From NCBI GenBank assembly GCA_011321815.1, contig DROS01000101.1, positions 1-44,899 on the forward strand: a DNA stretch of 44,899 nucleotides. Direction: 5' to 3'. Positions 8,597-17,595 of the stretch are shown here, piece by piece. Position numbers and translations under genes: made by a program. Positions within the stretch are counted from its first letter, which is position 1. Each line of letters begins with the position of its first letter. This DNA comes from Gammaproteobacteria bacterium. GTDB lineage: Bacteria > Pseudomonadota > Gammaproteobacteria > SZUA-152. A model generated the notes under the pieces. That model worked only from the letters and a program-made list of their open reading frames with translations. It was not told the origin of the DNA and did not search any database.

Positions 8597-8996
8597 AATA
8601 AGCTTCTCCTGTTTTAGTTTTATCCGTCCATGAACAACCATCAGATGCACAGATGTTGAGACGGTTACACCTGAATGACCAAACAAACGTAGTCGAAAAA
8701 AACAAGAAAATCCATATCAAGTAAACAATTGAAACTTTAACCTAACACATCAGATGACGGTCACGTTTGGTAATGGCAACGATACTTGCAGCGATTGGGA
8801 TTTGAGCTTTTATTTACAAACAACGGGCTTTAGGATAATGGTTATTCCAAAATTTAATGCCATATTTATGACTGGGTATTTATTAACCCGGCTAAGCGGT
8901 TACCCTGATTCTAAATCACATGGGTAAATGGGTGGCTGTGGTGCAAGGTATAAAATCGGCCCTGGGTGGCGCCGGACTTAATCTTCAGATATGCCT
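8597..8996. other. Upstream region of the lectin gene, no gene seen
   Basis: This 400-bp AT-rich stretch separates the lectin gene from the upstream c-di-GMP-type gene, both on the minus strand. It should hold the lectin promoter. The small palindrome CATCAGATG occurs twice, at 8639-8647 and 8748-8756, and a third CAGATG half lies between them. They could be regulator sites, but nothing proves this. No clean -35/-10 pair or known riboswitch core was found. Confidence 0.35.
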
Positions 8997-11900
8997 TTAA
9001 CCTAAATTATTCAGATCCGACAAGAGACAGGGCTTTTCAATGCCGTAACCCTGGGCGTAATCCACCCCCAGTTCCTTCAGCAAAGTCAGTATTTCATCAT
9101 TCTCAACAAACTCGGCAATGACTTTTTTACCCATGAAATGACCGATTTCACAAATGGATTTAACCACAGCATAATCACTGGGGTTGTTCACTATATCTTT
9201 GACAAAGGCACCATCTATTTTCAGATAATCGACCGGCAGATTTTTAAGATAGGCATAAGACGACATGCCTGTGCCAAAATCATCCAGAGAAAACGAGCAG
9301 CCGGTTTCCTTTATAGTCTCGATAAATTCAATTGCATCGGAAATATTAGCCACACCTGTAGTCTCGGTTACCTCGAAGCTGATTTTATCCACAGGCACTG
9401 CGAATTCACGAATTTTCTCCAGCAAAAAGGCCAGGAAGCTTTCATCATTCAACGAACGCCCTGAGAGATTGATGGAAAACATGTCGATACTCTCTGCCAA
9501 AGAATGATGATGATCAACAATCCAACGGAAAGCATTTTTAATCACCCAGCGGTCAACATCAGGCATGCGCTTGTAACGCTCGGCAGCCTCAATAAATTCC
9601 GGCGTGGAAATATCACCACCATTCAGGTCCCACACACCTAATAAAATTTCATAATGATTTTTTTCGCCACGGTTTGTGTCAATAGGCATAATGCGCTGAC
9701 AACGCAAATACAGGGTATCCTCATCCAGAATACGGTCAATCTCCGCTGCCCACTTCATTGCCTTGCTACGCCGCAATAATCCCGTATGACTCGCATTATA
9801 AAGTTGTATGCGGTTACCACCCATTTCTTTGGCTACACCACAACTGGATTCCGCAGCCTGCAACAATTCGCTGGCAGCACCACTGCGTTGGGAGATGGGT
9901 ACCAGTCCCATGCTAAAGCCAATGGACAATCGCTTGTTTTCCCACTGCAAGCGGTAGTCTTGAATTAATTCCATTATTTCTTCAACAAAATCCAGCGCAT
10001 CATCCAATGCACACTCTTCCAGCAGCAAACCAAACTCATCACTGCCAAGCCGTGCCAGTAACCAATTTTCCTTGAGCCGCCCGGACAATAAGTCTGAAAC
10101 CTCTTTCAGCAGTTTGTCTCCGCCTTCATATCCACAGGCATTGTTGATTACATTGAATTGATCCAGATCAATAAAGCACACCACATGCCGTGATTTATTT
10201 TCTTTTGCCAAACACAATACATCACCCAACCGCTTTTCAAATTCGCGTCGGCTGATCAGTCCCGTCAACTGGTCATGTGTTGATTGATGTAAAAGCTGTT
10301 GATGCAAGTTCTGCAACATGGCGTATTGCGCCCTGTCCATAGCCGGCTCATTGACACCGCTCAATACCACAATTGAGCCTGCACGCAAATCCTTCGCCAA
10401 CTCTGTCAGATGCAGCACAAGGTCTTTCGCGCCTAACACGTTAGCAAAGACAATACGCTGTGTTTTATGTGCTTTCCATGCGATACGTAAACGCTTTGGC
10501 TCAGCGGTATCAGCGTCAAATACCACCCAATCACCTTCCTGCAACCGATCAGCACGTTTAATCCACATTGACTGTTCTTCGTTGCTTACTTCATCCCAGG
10601 AAACATCCGGCATTACTACGTTGGCATCACCGGCACACAGCAAAGCCTCTTCTTCCTGCTGGAAATTTTCTATCAGCTTTTGCAGGTTGGCATTGTATGA
10701 CTTGTCTTGTACGTTAAGCAGCACATCAAGCTGGTGCATTGCCCGCACAAACACATCTGTAGAACCATCAAACTCTTCATTGACCAGGCTGACAATCCAG
10801 TCCAGTGCCTTTTTTACTGCGGGCTGATCCGTTTTTTCGGATTCACCTACCAGCATCTCCAGCTGCGCCACCTTATTGATAACCTGCCGCACCAAATGTG
10901 AGCGATTGGTAAATAAGGCGTCATCATTTACCGCAATTTTTAATACCGGCAGTTCAAGCTGCGCAATCCAGTTACGAATCTTTTCTGATACCTGCAAATC
11001 CGTAGACATCCAGTGAAAAACATTACTGGCCACATCAATGATGCGGCTCTCACGAATGCCAATATGTTTATCATTACCCTCCGCACGCTTACCTAATACC
11101 TTCATGACTTCTGATTTAAAATCACGAATCTCGTTTTTACCGGCAACCGTGTTTAATACGGGCTCAAGCAAGGCCAGTGCAGCCTGTACTTCATCACGAC
11201 TGTAATCTTTGTCAACATTTTCATTGGCGAGGGCAGCACGCTCATCCGATTGCGTAAAAAATTCTGCTGCTGATACTTTTCCTGCTACAAGCTTGTCTGC
11301 CGTTTTATCGCCGAATTGCTGGCTTAACTGTTGCTGCAGGGTCTTAAGTTCGCCCACCAGCTGATATAAATCATGACCACGCCCCGGGTCACCTTTTTCC
11401 ACCACCTCTGTCGTTCGTTCATCTGCTGATGGTTTATCGGTTTCATCCGGCTCTGCTTCAACAGGAACCATTCCGGTTTCCACTGGTTCTTCTGCCACTG
11501 CCGGGGATGCCTGCATCGAGTACCGGATAACCGGCATCACATCATTGTCGATAAAATGCTGGTTTATTTTTCTATACAAATCATGCAGGGATTCCAACAG
11601 CACATTTCTGAACACTTTGTAACACGCCAGATTAATCTGGTGGCGTAAACCCAGACGCTTCAATGCATTGTGAAACAAGCGGGAAAACAATGCGGGACCA
11701 TAGGGGTTGTTAACACGCTTGATCTCTGCGGCATATAATAAGCTCAAGCGTTTTTCCATTTCCGTCAACACCTCCTTGTTGCGTGATTCAACGGAATCCA
11801 CTGTGGCAGTATCAGCCAACCAGTCATCAAACACTTCATCATCCACAATAGACAAGGAGTTGGCTGTTACCGTACTGTCACCACTGTCCACAAACTGGGG

Positions 11901-12635
11901 GATCGCCGGTGAATAACACGCCAGTTGCTTTTCAAGTGACGCCAGAAAATTTTTACCCAGCGTGCCTTTGGCGCTATTGAGAACTTTTAAGGCATCAAAG
12001 TAGGCGTTCTGTTCGGTAACATCCCGCGATGCTTTGGAAACCTCAATCAGATAATCCACAACATCTTCATAAAAACGGTATACCAGACTGTCCGCAGTAT
12101 GATTGACCATCTGATTGCAATACCCGATGATCTCACTCGCATGCTTGCCATTAAAGATTTCACTGTTCAGCGATACCGGGCAAACCCTGTCACTGTGTTG
12201 CTCATCATTTTTTTTGTGCAGGGATTTGGCATAATCCAGGAGCACTTGTAATGCGTGCAGATCAGGGTTTATAAAACGCAGGGCAAGACCATCTCCCTGT
12301 TTGCGCACTACCTGTGCAGAGAATTTCAAAAGACTGTTGTTATCACTGCCCGGTATTACGCATTCGACACTGACCCGGCCATTTTTTACCGGTGAACACA
12401 GGTGCGCCACTTTGGCATCTGCTTCGGCACGCTCAAACACCAGATACATGCCCCCAACACAAAAATCCCGCATCACACAGTCCCGCGCCACCATTCCCTG
12501 GGAATTAACCCGCGCACGCAGATTGACCGGGTAACGCTCGTAAGCACGCCGCTCCCTGCCGTTGACCGCCGGGCGCTGTATCAAATCAGCCCCTTCGCCA
12601 CACTCTTGCGTTTCTTTATTTTCAATCGGATTCAT
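8997..12635 (-). CDS. PilZ-DUF1631-GGDEF-EAL protein with altered catalytic motifs
   Basis: This encodes 1212 residues. An N-terminal PilZ-like domain (ERRAYERYPVNLRARV, then DFCVGGMYLVF; residues ~27-125) is followed by a long helical DUF1631 region (FSRLFHNALKRLGLRHQINL; LELPVLKIAVNDDALFTNRS) that ends in a second beta segment like those closing DUF1631 (PKRLRIAWKAHKTQRIVFAN). A GGDEF domain spans ~787-955, with its signature written GSDEF (864-868). An EAL domain spans ~960-1205. EAL keeps FEVTETT, SLDDFGTG, YLKIDG and AEFVEN, but the first motif reads EILLG, replacing the substrate-contacting Arg of ExLxR. The protein is therefore probably a c-di-GMP sensor or weak phosphodiesterase rather than a robust cyclase; this is inference. 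It is cytosolic with no membrane spans. It stands alone, facing away from the DUF2892 gene. Confidence 0.9.
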   Translation of the reverse strand: MNPIENKETQECGEGADLIQRPAVNGRERRAYERYPVNLRARVNSQGMVARDCVMRDFCVGGMYLVFERAEADAKVAHLCSPVKNGRVSVECVIPGSDNNSLLKFSAQVVRKQGDGLALRFINPDLHALQVLLDYAKSLHKKNDEQHSDRVCPVSLNSEIFNGKHASEIIGYCNQMVNHTADSLVYRFYEDVVDYLIEVSKASRDVTEQNAYFDALKVLNSAKGTLGKNFLASLEKQLACYSPAIPQFVDSGDSTVTANSLSIVDDEVFDDWLADTATVDSVESRNKEVLTEMEKRLSLLYAAEIKRVNNPYGPALFSRLFHNALKRLGLRHQINLACYKVFRNVLLESLHDLYRKINQHFIDNDVMPVIRYSMQASPAVAEEPVETGMVPVEAEPDETDKPSADERTTEVVEKGDPGRGHDLYQLVGELKTLQQQLSQQFGDKTADKLVAGKVSAAEFFTQSDERAALANENVDKDYSRDEVQAALALLEPVLNTVAGKNEIRDFKSEVMKVLGKRAEGNDKHIGIRESRIIDVASNVFHWMSTDLQVSEKIRNWIAQLELPVLKIAVNDDALFTNRSHLVRQVINKVAQLEMLVGESEKTDQPAVKKALDWIVSLVNEEFDGSTDVFVRAMHQLDVLLNVQDKSYNANLQKLIENFQQEEEALLCAGDANVVMPDVSWDEVSNEEQSMWIKRADRLQEGDWVVFDADTAEPKRLRIAWKAHKTQRIVFANVLGAKDLVLHLTELAKDLRAGSIVVLSGVNEPAMDRAQYAMLQNLHQQLLHQSTHDQLTGLISRREFEKRLGDVLCLAKENKSRHVVCFIDLDQFNVINNACGYEGGDKLLKEVSDLLSGRLKENWLLARLGSDEFGLLLEECALDDALDFVEEIMELIQDYRLQWENKRLSIGFSMGLVPISQRSGAASELLQAAESSCGVAKEMGGNRIQLYNASHTGLLRRSKAMKWAAEIDRILDEDTLYLRCQRIMPIDTNRGEKNHYEILLGVWDLNGGDISTPEFIEAAERYKRMPDVDRWVIKNAFRWIVDHHHSLAESIDMFSINLSGRSLNDESFLAFLLEKIREFAVPVDKISFEVTETTGVANISDAIEFIETIKETGCSFSLDDFGTGMSSYAYLKNLPVDYLKIDGAFVKDIVNNPSDYAVVKSICEIGHFMGKKVIAEFVENDEILTLLKELGVDYAQGYGIEKPCLLSDLNNLG

Positions 12636-12794
12636 TTTTACAATAAATACAACACGTTATAGACCTCCCCCAAAGACATCACAGTGATTCAGGGAATCTC
12701 TTTCCACCTATCGGCAAGCAACCGGTAATCTTTGGCCCTGGTGCCGCCCCACACCCTGAACCTGAAAAAGTTTCCTGCCAGCATCGCCAAACGC

Positions 12795-12810
12795 ATTAGA
12801 GTTTGCTAAT
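12795..12810. promoter_or_regulatory. Small inverted repeat in the divergent promoter region
   Basis: ATTAG (12795-12799) and CTAAT (12806-12810) form a 5-bp inverted repeat with a six-base spacer, in an AT-rich tract about 60 bases before the DUF2892 start and between two divergent genes. It may be an operator for a small regulator, but with only five bases per arm chance is a real alternative. Confidence 0.25.
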
Positions 12811-12868
12811 ATTCAAATAGCGCATTCAGGTGGATAAGAAACACATTGCTATTAAACAGGAGGTTATT

Positions 12869-13072
12869 ATGAGCATCGATAAAATCGTTTTTGCCTTTGC
12901 GGGCATTGTCATCATGGGCAGTCTGGCATTGTCACAGCTGCATTCCGTCAACTGGCTGTGGCTTACCGCTTTTGTGGGCGCCAATATGTTTCAGTCAGCA
13001 TTTACCGGATTTTGCCCACTGGCCTCCATCCTGAAAAAGACAGGTGCAAAACCCGGTCAGGCCTTTAATTAA
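12869..13072 (+). CDS. DUF2892 (YgaP-like) small inner-membrane protein
   Basis: This encodes 67 residues. The start at 12869 is set by an AGGAGG ribosome binding site at 12858-12863; an in-frame ATG at 12830 has none. Two transmembrane helices ([20 protein letters not shown] and [18 protein letters not shown]) are followed by the family ending [15 protein letters not shown] with its single Cys. Homologues are membrane domains fused to or encoded with rhodaneses (YgaP) and often associated with sulfur or thiol stress, but no rhodanese gene is adjacent here. A strong bidirectional terminator follows. Confidence 0.88.
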   Translation: MSIDKIVFAFAGIVIMGSLALSQLHSVNWLWLTAFVGANMFQSAFTGFCPLASILKKTGAKPGQAFN

Positions 13073-13096
13073 AAGTGCGGCGTTTTTAAGGCACAA

Positions 13097-13137
13097 AAAA
13101 AATACCACCTCTGTAAACATTCAAGGTGGTATTTTTT
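13097..13137. terminator. Bidirectional intrinsic terminator
   Basis: A 14-bp stem (13097-13110 with 13124-13137) closes a 13-base loop. The core is ATACCACCT/AGGTGGTAT, flanked by A6 on the left and T6 on the right, so both strands give a hairpin followed by a U tract. It lies between the convergent DUF2892 gene and the NYN-LOTUS gene and can end both transcripts. Confidence 0.92.
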
Positions 13138-13212
13138 GTCTGGCCACCCTTAGTTTGGGTGGCACGGGAATGACACAGAACCCTGCGTTAACTCAATCCA
13201 TTCGTTATAGCT

Positions 13213-13941
13213 TTATTTTCGCACATCCCTGATGCACATGGCCCTTCCATCTTTCCGCATTTCGACATCAAATAATTCACTGGCCCGTATCAGGTCACCA
13301 AGCTTCTTGTAACCATAGTTAATGGATGAAAAAGAACTATTGTTGGATATGTAAGAACCAACCCTGCTCATATCAGCCCAGCCATCGTCATCTGACGTTT
13401 GTTCCACTGCGGTTCTCAGCAATCTGACAAGCGCCGTATCCTTCCTGAGATCTTTTTTGCTTTTCTTTACCGGCTGTTGAGGATCGTCTGTTTTCTCTTC
13501 TTCTGCGGAAGCAAGATTTTCTGTGTAGATAAATGGTGAGCAGGCATCAACAAATGGCCTGGGTGTTTTCTTTTCTCCAAACCCATAAACAGGCAATCCG
13601 CTTTCAAGTATTCTCAATACAAGAGGGGTAAAATCACTGTCGCTTGTCATTAATGCAAATGCATCCACATTTTTGCTGTAAAGCAAGTCCATCGCATCAA
13701 TAATCATTGCAGCATCTGTCGCATTCTTTCCTTTTGTATACGCAAATTGCTGCATGGGCCTGATTGCATGAGGATGTAACCTGTCTATCCAGCCGGACAA
13801 TGATGGATTATTCCAGTCTCCATGCGCATGACGAATATTAACCATTCCATATTTTGCGAGTTCTTCGAGAACGCCCTCAATTGAATTATGGCTCACATTG
13901 TCGCAATCAATAAGAAGCGCTATCCGTTTTCGTTCTGTCAC
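13213..13941 (-). CDS. NYN-domain ribonuclease with C-terminal LOTUS (OST-HTH) domain
   Basis: This encodes 242 residues. A GTG start at 13941 is used (MTERKRIALLIDCDN). The NYN/PIN-like domain, residues 1-~145, carries the acidic metal-binding residues in LLIDCDN, GKNATDAAMIIDAMDLL and LMTSDSDFTPL, consistent with a Mg-dependent RNA nuclease of the LabA/DUF88 group. After a Lys-rich linker (QPVKKSKKDLRKD), residues ~170-240 form a winged-helix LOTUS domain (WADMSRVGSYISNN, then YGYKKLGDLIRASELFDVEM). LOTUS domains bind RNA or G-quadruplexes in other proteins. Its target is unknown. It lies 45 bases downstream of nadA on the same strand. Confidence 0.88.
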   Translation of the reverse strand: MTERKRIALLIDCDNVSHNSIEGVLEELAKYGMVNIRHAHGDWNNPSLSGWIDRLHPHAIRPMQQFAYTKGKNATDAAMIIDAMDLLYSKNVDAFALMTSDSDFTPLVLRILESGLPVYGFGEKKTPRPFVDACSPFIYTENLASAEEEKTDDPQQPVKKSKKDLRKDTALVRLLRTAVEQTSDDDGWADMSRVGSYISNNSSFSSINYGYKKLGDLIRASELFDVEMRKDGRAMCIRDVRK

Positions 13942-13986
13942 AAGGCCCGCCTGAATTTATAACCGGTTAAAAAAAGGTCGAATGAA

Positions 13987-15099
13987 TTACGGTGACACAT
14001 CAAGCATACGATCCAATGCCAGCAAAGCATGCTCGGCCTCAGTCTGTGATACAGAAATCCGGTTCACTACCCTGCCCTCCCGCAAATTTTCCAGAACCCA
14101 CAACAGGCTCGATGGCCCGATGCGGTACATCGTGGAGCACATGCTCACGGTGTCAGACATAAAGTGTACATTTTTACCTTCGTGTTTAAACTGTTCGTGC
14201 AGGCGGTTGACCAGATTCAGCTCGGTACCCACCAGCCAGCGGGTGCCAGGCCCGGCATCACGGATAGTATTGATGATGTATTCAGTGGAACCCACATAAT
14301 CCGATTTCTGACACACTTCAAAGGAGGATTCCGGGTGGGAGATCACCATTGTTTCAGGATACTTTTCTTTGAACTCGTCGATGTATTCGGGTTTGAACAA
14401 TTGATGCACTGAACAAAAACCTTTCCACAAAATGATTCTGGCTTTTTTGATCTGCGCTGGAGTCAAGCCGCCTAACGGTAAGCTGTAGTCCCAAACCACC
14501 ATTTCATCCAATGGGATATCCATGCTGAAGCCGGTATTGCGCCCCAGATGCTGATCCGGGAAAAACAGCACTTTTTCACGCTGTTCAAAGGCCCACTCCA
14601 GCACATGACGTGCATTGGTGGAAGTACAGACAATGCCGCCGTGACGGCCGCAGAAGGCCTTTAAATCTGCCGCCGAATTGATATAGGTCATGGGGGTAAT
14701 CTGTTCGGTCGGTTCCAATACCGTGGATAACTCACGCCAGGCACGCTCCACATTGGCCAGGTTGGCCATGTCAGCCATGGAACAACCGGCAGCCAGATCG
14801 GGCAGGATGGCAATCTGTTCGGGGCGGGAGACGATGTCCGCCACCTCTGCCATAAAATGCACACCACAGAATACAATGTATTCGGCCTTGGAATTCGCGG
14901 CGCTGCGTGACAATTTCAGCGAATCACCGCTGACATCGGCATGCCGGAAGGTTTCTTCACGCTGATAATGATGGCCAAGGATAATCAGCCGATCACCCAA
15001 CGCCGCCTTGGCAGCAATGATGCGTTCCTGGGTTTCATCTTCACTCATGGCCGTGAAGTTTTGCATTTCTACTTTCAGCAATGTGGAATTTGCAGACAT
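13987..15099 (-). CDS. nadA: Quinolinate synthase NadA (long, B. subtilis-like class)
   Basis: NadA condenses iminoaspartate with dihydroxyacetone phosphate to quinolinate in de novo NAD synthesis, using a [4Fe-4S] cluster. The product has 370 residues. Cysteines at about 106 (AAGCSMADM), 229 (WKGFCSVHQ) and 321 (SMCSTMYRIG) align with the three cluster ligands of the long Bacillus-type enzymes (Cys110/230/320). The usual motifs GHHYQ, FCGVHFMAE, CTSTNA, HPE and DYVGSTEYI are present. No nadB or nadC is in the window. A GAGAAA sequence precedes the ATG. Gammaproteobacteria usually carry the shorter class, but long forms occur. Confidence 0.96.
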   Translation of the reverse strand: MSANSTLLKVEMQNFTAMSEDETQERIIAAKAALGDRLIILGHHYQREETFRHADVSGDSLKLSRSAANSKAEYIVFCGVHFMAEVADIVSRPEQIAILPDLAAGCSMADMANLANVERAWRELSTVLEPTEQITPMTYINSAADLKAFCGRHGGIVCTSTNARHVLEWAFEQREKVLFFPDQHLGRNTGFSMDIPLDEMVVWDYSLPLGGLTPAQIKKARIILWKGFCSVHQLFKPEYIDEFKEKYPETMVISHPESSFEVCQKSDYVGSTEYIINTIRDAGPGTRWLVGTELNLVNRLHEQFKHEGKNVHFMSDTVSMCSTMYRIGPSSLLWVLENLREGRVVNRISVSQTEAEHALLALDRMLDVSP

Positions 15100-15234
15100 C
15101 TGACAATTTCTCGGTTACGTCGGTAAGACGATGGTATCACTTTGTATTTGAAGTACAACTCAAGAAGGGAAAACTACATGTATTTCGGCCCCGGCAGGGG
15201 TACGAAATAAGGGATTTGGGATCTTTTGGCGGGC

Positions 15235-15318
15235 TTATTTCTGGTGCGCAGCGTCATATGCAATAAATGCAAAAACACTGACAACAGCCAATAAAACCAG
15301 GATAGATAATAATTCCAT
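15235..15318 (-). CDS. 27-residue single-span membrane peptide
   Basis: MELLSILVLLAVVSVFAFIA followed by YDAAHQK is a single hydrophobic helix with a polar tail. Its ATG overlaps the stop of the preceding frameshifted gene (TAATG at 15316-15320), the usual arrangement of a coupled two-gene unit. The small size makes this tentative, but the overlap and the typical membrane-peptide composition support translation. Function is unknown. I recall similar mini-pairs in other gammaproteobacteria but cannot name a family. Confidence 0.5.
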   Translation of the reverse strand: MELLSILVLLAVVSVFAFIAYDAAHQK

Positions 15319-15549
15319 TACGATAACTCTTTCAGGGTTGAAATCATGTATTCAATGCGTTTATGTACAAAATACGCCGATGCAGTAATGACACCTATAC
15401 CAATGATAGCACCATATATCTTAAAATCAGCCTTGATGCCCGCATTGGAAATGCACCCAGCCTACCAGACTGATGTCTGAGACAACCATAACGCCCAACC
15501 AAAATTTGAGGTAAGCGATTGTTTCTTTTACAACATCGGTCTGGGACAT
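15318..15549 (-). pseudogene. Frameshifted two-span mini membrane protein
   Basis: From ATG 15549 the frame reads MSQTDVVKETIAYLKFWLGV MVVSDISLVGW and then stops at 15427 after a run of unrelated residues. One frame over, translation continues SNAGIKADFKIYGAIIGIGV ITASAYFVHKRIEYMISTLK to TAA at 15318. Each half has one transmembrane helix, and together they give a typical ~75-residue two-helix protein. Removing one G from the GGG near 15458 would restore the frame. Either a real frameshift, a sequencing error or programmed frameshifting would explain it. It is directly coupled to the 27-residue peptide downstream. It lies between aspS and nadA. Confidence 0.7.
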
Positions 15550-15602
15550 ACCCCATGTTAGGAAATCAACAAGTAAACCATTGTAACGAATAATGACTGT
15601 AT

Positions 15603-17408
15603 TCAGGCAACCTCACCCTGCCCATCAACCTCGGTGTTGCTCCTGGGTTTGCGCAATTTAATGCCCAACTCGCGCAGTTGCATATCGCTCACATCGGAGG
15701 GCGCATTGGTGAGCAGGCAGGCTGCGGTCTGGGTTTTCGGGAAGGCCATCACTTCGCGAATGCTGGCCGCACCGGTCATTAGCATCACCAGCCGGTCGAG
15801 GCCGAAGGCGATACCCCCGTGGGGTGGGCAGCCGTATTTCAGCGCATCCAGCAGGAAACCGAATTTCTCCCGCGCCTCTTCGTCGGAAATACCCAACTGA
15901 CGGAACACCGCAGCCTGCACTTCGGCACGGTAAATACGCTGCGAGCCACCCCCCAGTTCAGTGCCGTTAAGCACCATGTCGTAGGCACGGGACAGGCAGT
16001 TGCCAGGATCGGACTCGATCTTGTCGATGTCGCTCTCTTTCGGTGCAGTGAAGGGGTGATGTAATGCCGCCCAACGCTTGCCGTCGTACTCAAACATGGG
16101 GAAATCCACCACCCACAACGGCTTCCAGCCGTGCTCCACCAGACCACGGTCATGACCCAGTTTGACGCGCAGGGCACCCAGTGCCTCACTGACAATATTG
16201 GCCTTGTCGGCGCCAAAAAACACCAGGTCACCGTCTTCCGCACCGGTGCGCTGCATGATGCCGTCGACAGTTTCGTCCGGCAGGAATTTCAAAATCGGGG
16301 ATTGCAGACCATCGCGCCCTTTGGCCAGCTCATTGACCTTGATATAGGCCAAGCCCTTGGCGCCGTAAATGCCCACGTACTTGGTGTAATCGTCAATTTC
16401 CTTGCGGCTCAGCTCGTTGCCTTTGGGCAAACGCAGCGCGGTAACACGGCCATTGGGGTCTTTGGCCGGGCCAGCGAACACCTTAAAATCCACGTTCTGC
16501 ATCAAGTCGGCAACATCCACCAATTCCAGCGGAATGCGCAGGTCCGGCTTGTCGGAACCAAAACGTTGCATGGCTTCGGCGTACGACATGCGCGGAAAAG
16601 GCTTGGGTAGCGGTGCTTCCAGCACATGCGCAAAGATATCGCGCATCACCTCCTCCATTAGCAACATGAGCGCTTCCTCGTCCATGAACGAGGCCTCGAT
16701 ATCGAGTTGGGTAAATTCAGGCTGGCGGTCAGCACGCAGATCCTCATCGCGGAAACAACGCACAATCTGGTAATAACGGTCCATACCAGACATCATCAGC
16801 AATTGTTTGAACAACTGCGGTGACTGCGGCAGCGCAAAAAACTGTCCGGGGTGGGTGCGGCTGGGCACCAGGTAATCGCGCGCGCCTTCCGGGGTGGCAG
16901 CGGTAAGCATGGGGGTTTCGATATCAAGAAAACCCTTTTTATCCAGCGAGCTACGCAATATGCGGACAATTTCAGACCGCAGTTTGAGGCGTCGAAACAT
17001 GGCTGGGCGGCGCAGATCAATGTAGCGATAACGCAAGCGGTGTTCTTCAGAGACTTCGTCGTCCTCAATGTCCAGCATAAACGGTGGCGTTTCGGCACGG
17101 TTGAAAATTTCCAGCTCTTTACCCAACACTTCCACCATGCCTGTGGGCATATCCGGGTTTTCGGTGCCTTCGGGACGCTTGCGCACGCGCCCCACTACTT
17201 TCAGTACAAATTCATTGCGCACGCTCTCAGCCAGGGCGAAGGCTTCCACCGTATCCGGGTCGAATACTATCTGACTGATGCCCTCACGGTCACGCAGGTC
17301 AATGAAAATCACCCCACCATGGTCGCGGCGGCGATGCGCCCAACCACAAAGGGTGACGGTTTCATCAATATTGGATTCGTTAATCTGGCCGCAATAATGG
17401 CTGCGCAT
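15603..17408 (-). CDS. aspS: Aspartate--tRNA ligase
   Basis: AspRS charges tRNA-Asp with aspartate. The 601-residue product starts [20 protein letters not shown] at 17408; an in-frame upstream start at 17504 adds 32 unrelated residues and is not supported. The OB-fold anticodon domain is residues 1-~105 ([20 protein letters not shown]). The class II core carries motif 2 ([19 protein letters not shown]) and motif 3 ([12 protein letters not shown]). The bacterial GAD insertion sits between them (about residues 280-430). Length and motifs are normal for bacterial AspRS. It is downstream of the DUF502 and FmdB genes, a common gammaproteobacterial order, but is separated from yebC by about 9 kb of unrelated genes. 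Confidence 0.98.
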   Translation of the reverse strand: MRSHYCGQINESNIDETVTLCGWAHRRRDHGGVIFIDLRDREGISQIVFDPDTVEAFALAESVRNEFVLKVVGRVRKRPEGTENPDMPTGMVEVLGKELEIFNRAETPPFMLDIEDDEVSEEHRLRYRYIDLRRPAMFRRLKLRSEIVRILRSSLDKKGFLDIETPMLTAATPEGARDYLVPSRTHPGQFFALPQSPQLFKQLLMMSGMDRYYQIVRCFRDEDLRADRQPEFTQLDIEASFMDEEALMLLMEEVMRDIFAHVLEAPLPKPFPRMSYAEAMQRFGSDKPDLRIPLELVDVADLMQNVDFKVFAGPAKDPNGRVTALRLPKGNELSRKEIDDYTKYVGIYGAKGLAYIKVNELAKGRDGLQSPILKFLPDETVDGIMQRTGAEDGDLVFFGADKANIVSEALGALRVKLGHDRGLVEHGWKPLWVVDFPMFEYDGKRWAALHHPFTAPKESDIDKIESDPGNCLSRAYDMVLNGTELGGGSQRIYRAEVQAAVFRQLGISDEEAREKFGFLLDALKYGCPPHGGIAFGLDRLVMLMTGAASIREVMAFPKTQTAACLLTNAPSDVSDMQLRELGIKLRKPRSNTEVDGQGEVA

Positions 17409-17522
17409 GGTGATTCTGTCCTGTCGATGGTGGCTTATATTTGAGAAAGGCGGGAATGGTACGGATTGGACCACCTCCTTGCAACCTAAGCTTGCCTTCT
17501 TCACTCACATTTAAACCTGGAA

Positions 17523-17545
17523 AACCCGGCTGAGCTTTCCGGGTT
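17523..17545 (-). terminator. Weak candidate terminator between DUF502 and aspS
   Basis: AACCCGG (17523-17529) pairs with CCGGGTT (17539-17545) around a nine-base loop. On the minus strand the stem is followed by TTTTCC, so it could end the FmdB-DUF502 transcript before aspS. The stem is short and read-through is likely. Confidence 0.4.
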
Positions 17546-17595
17546 AAATGATTTTTCTTTGCGTTGGTTTTTCTGAAGCATTTTCAGTCACTCAT

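Noticed and set aside
8940-8990. Possible terminator after the PilZ/GGDEF/EAL gene
   Set aside because: The GGC-rich stretch with a following TTTT has only a 4-bp stem, too weak to report.
16131-17444. Plus-strand frames of 159 and 197 codons within aspS
   Set aside because: Both are antisense to a complete, well-motifed AspRS gene and have no independent signals.
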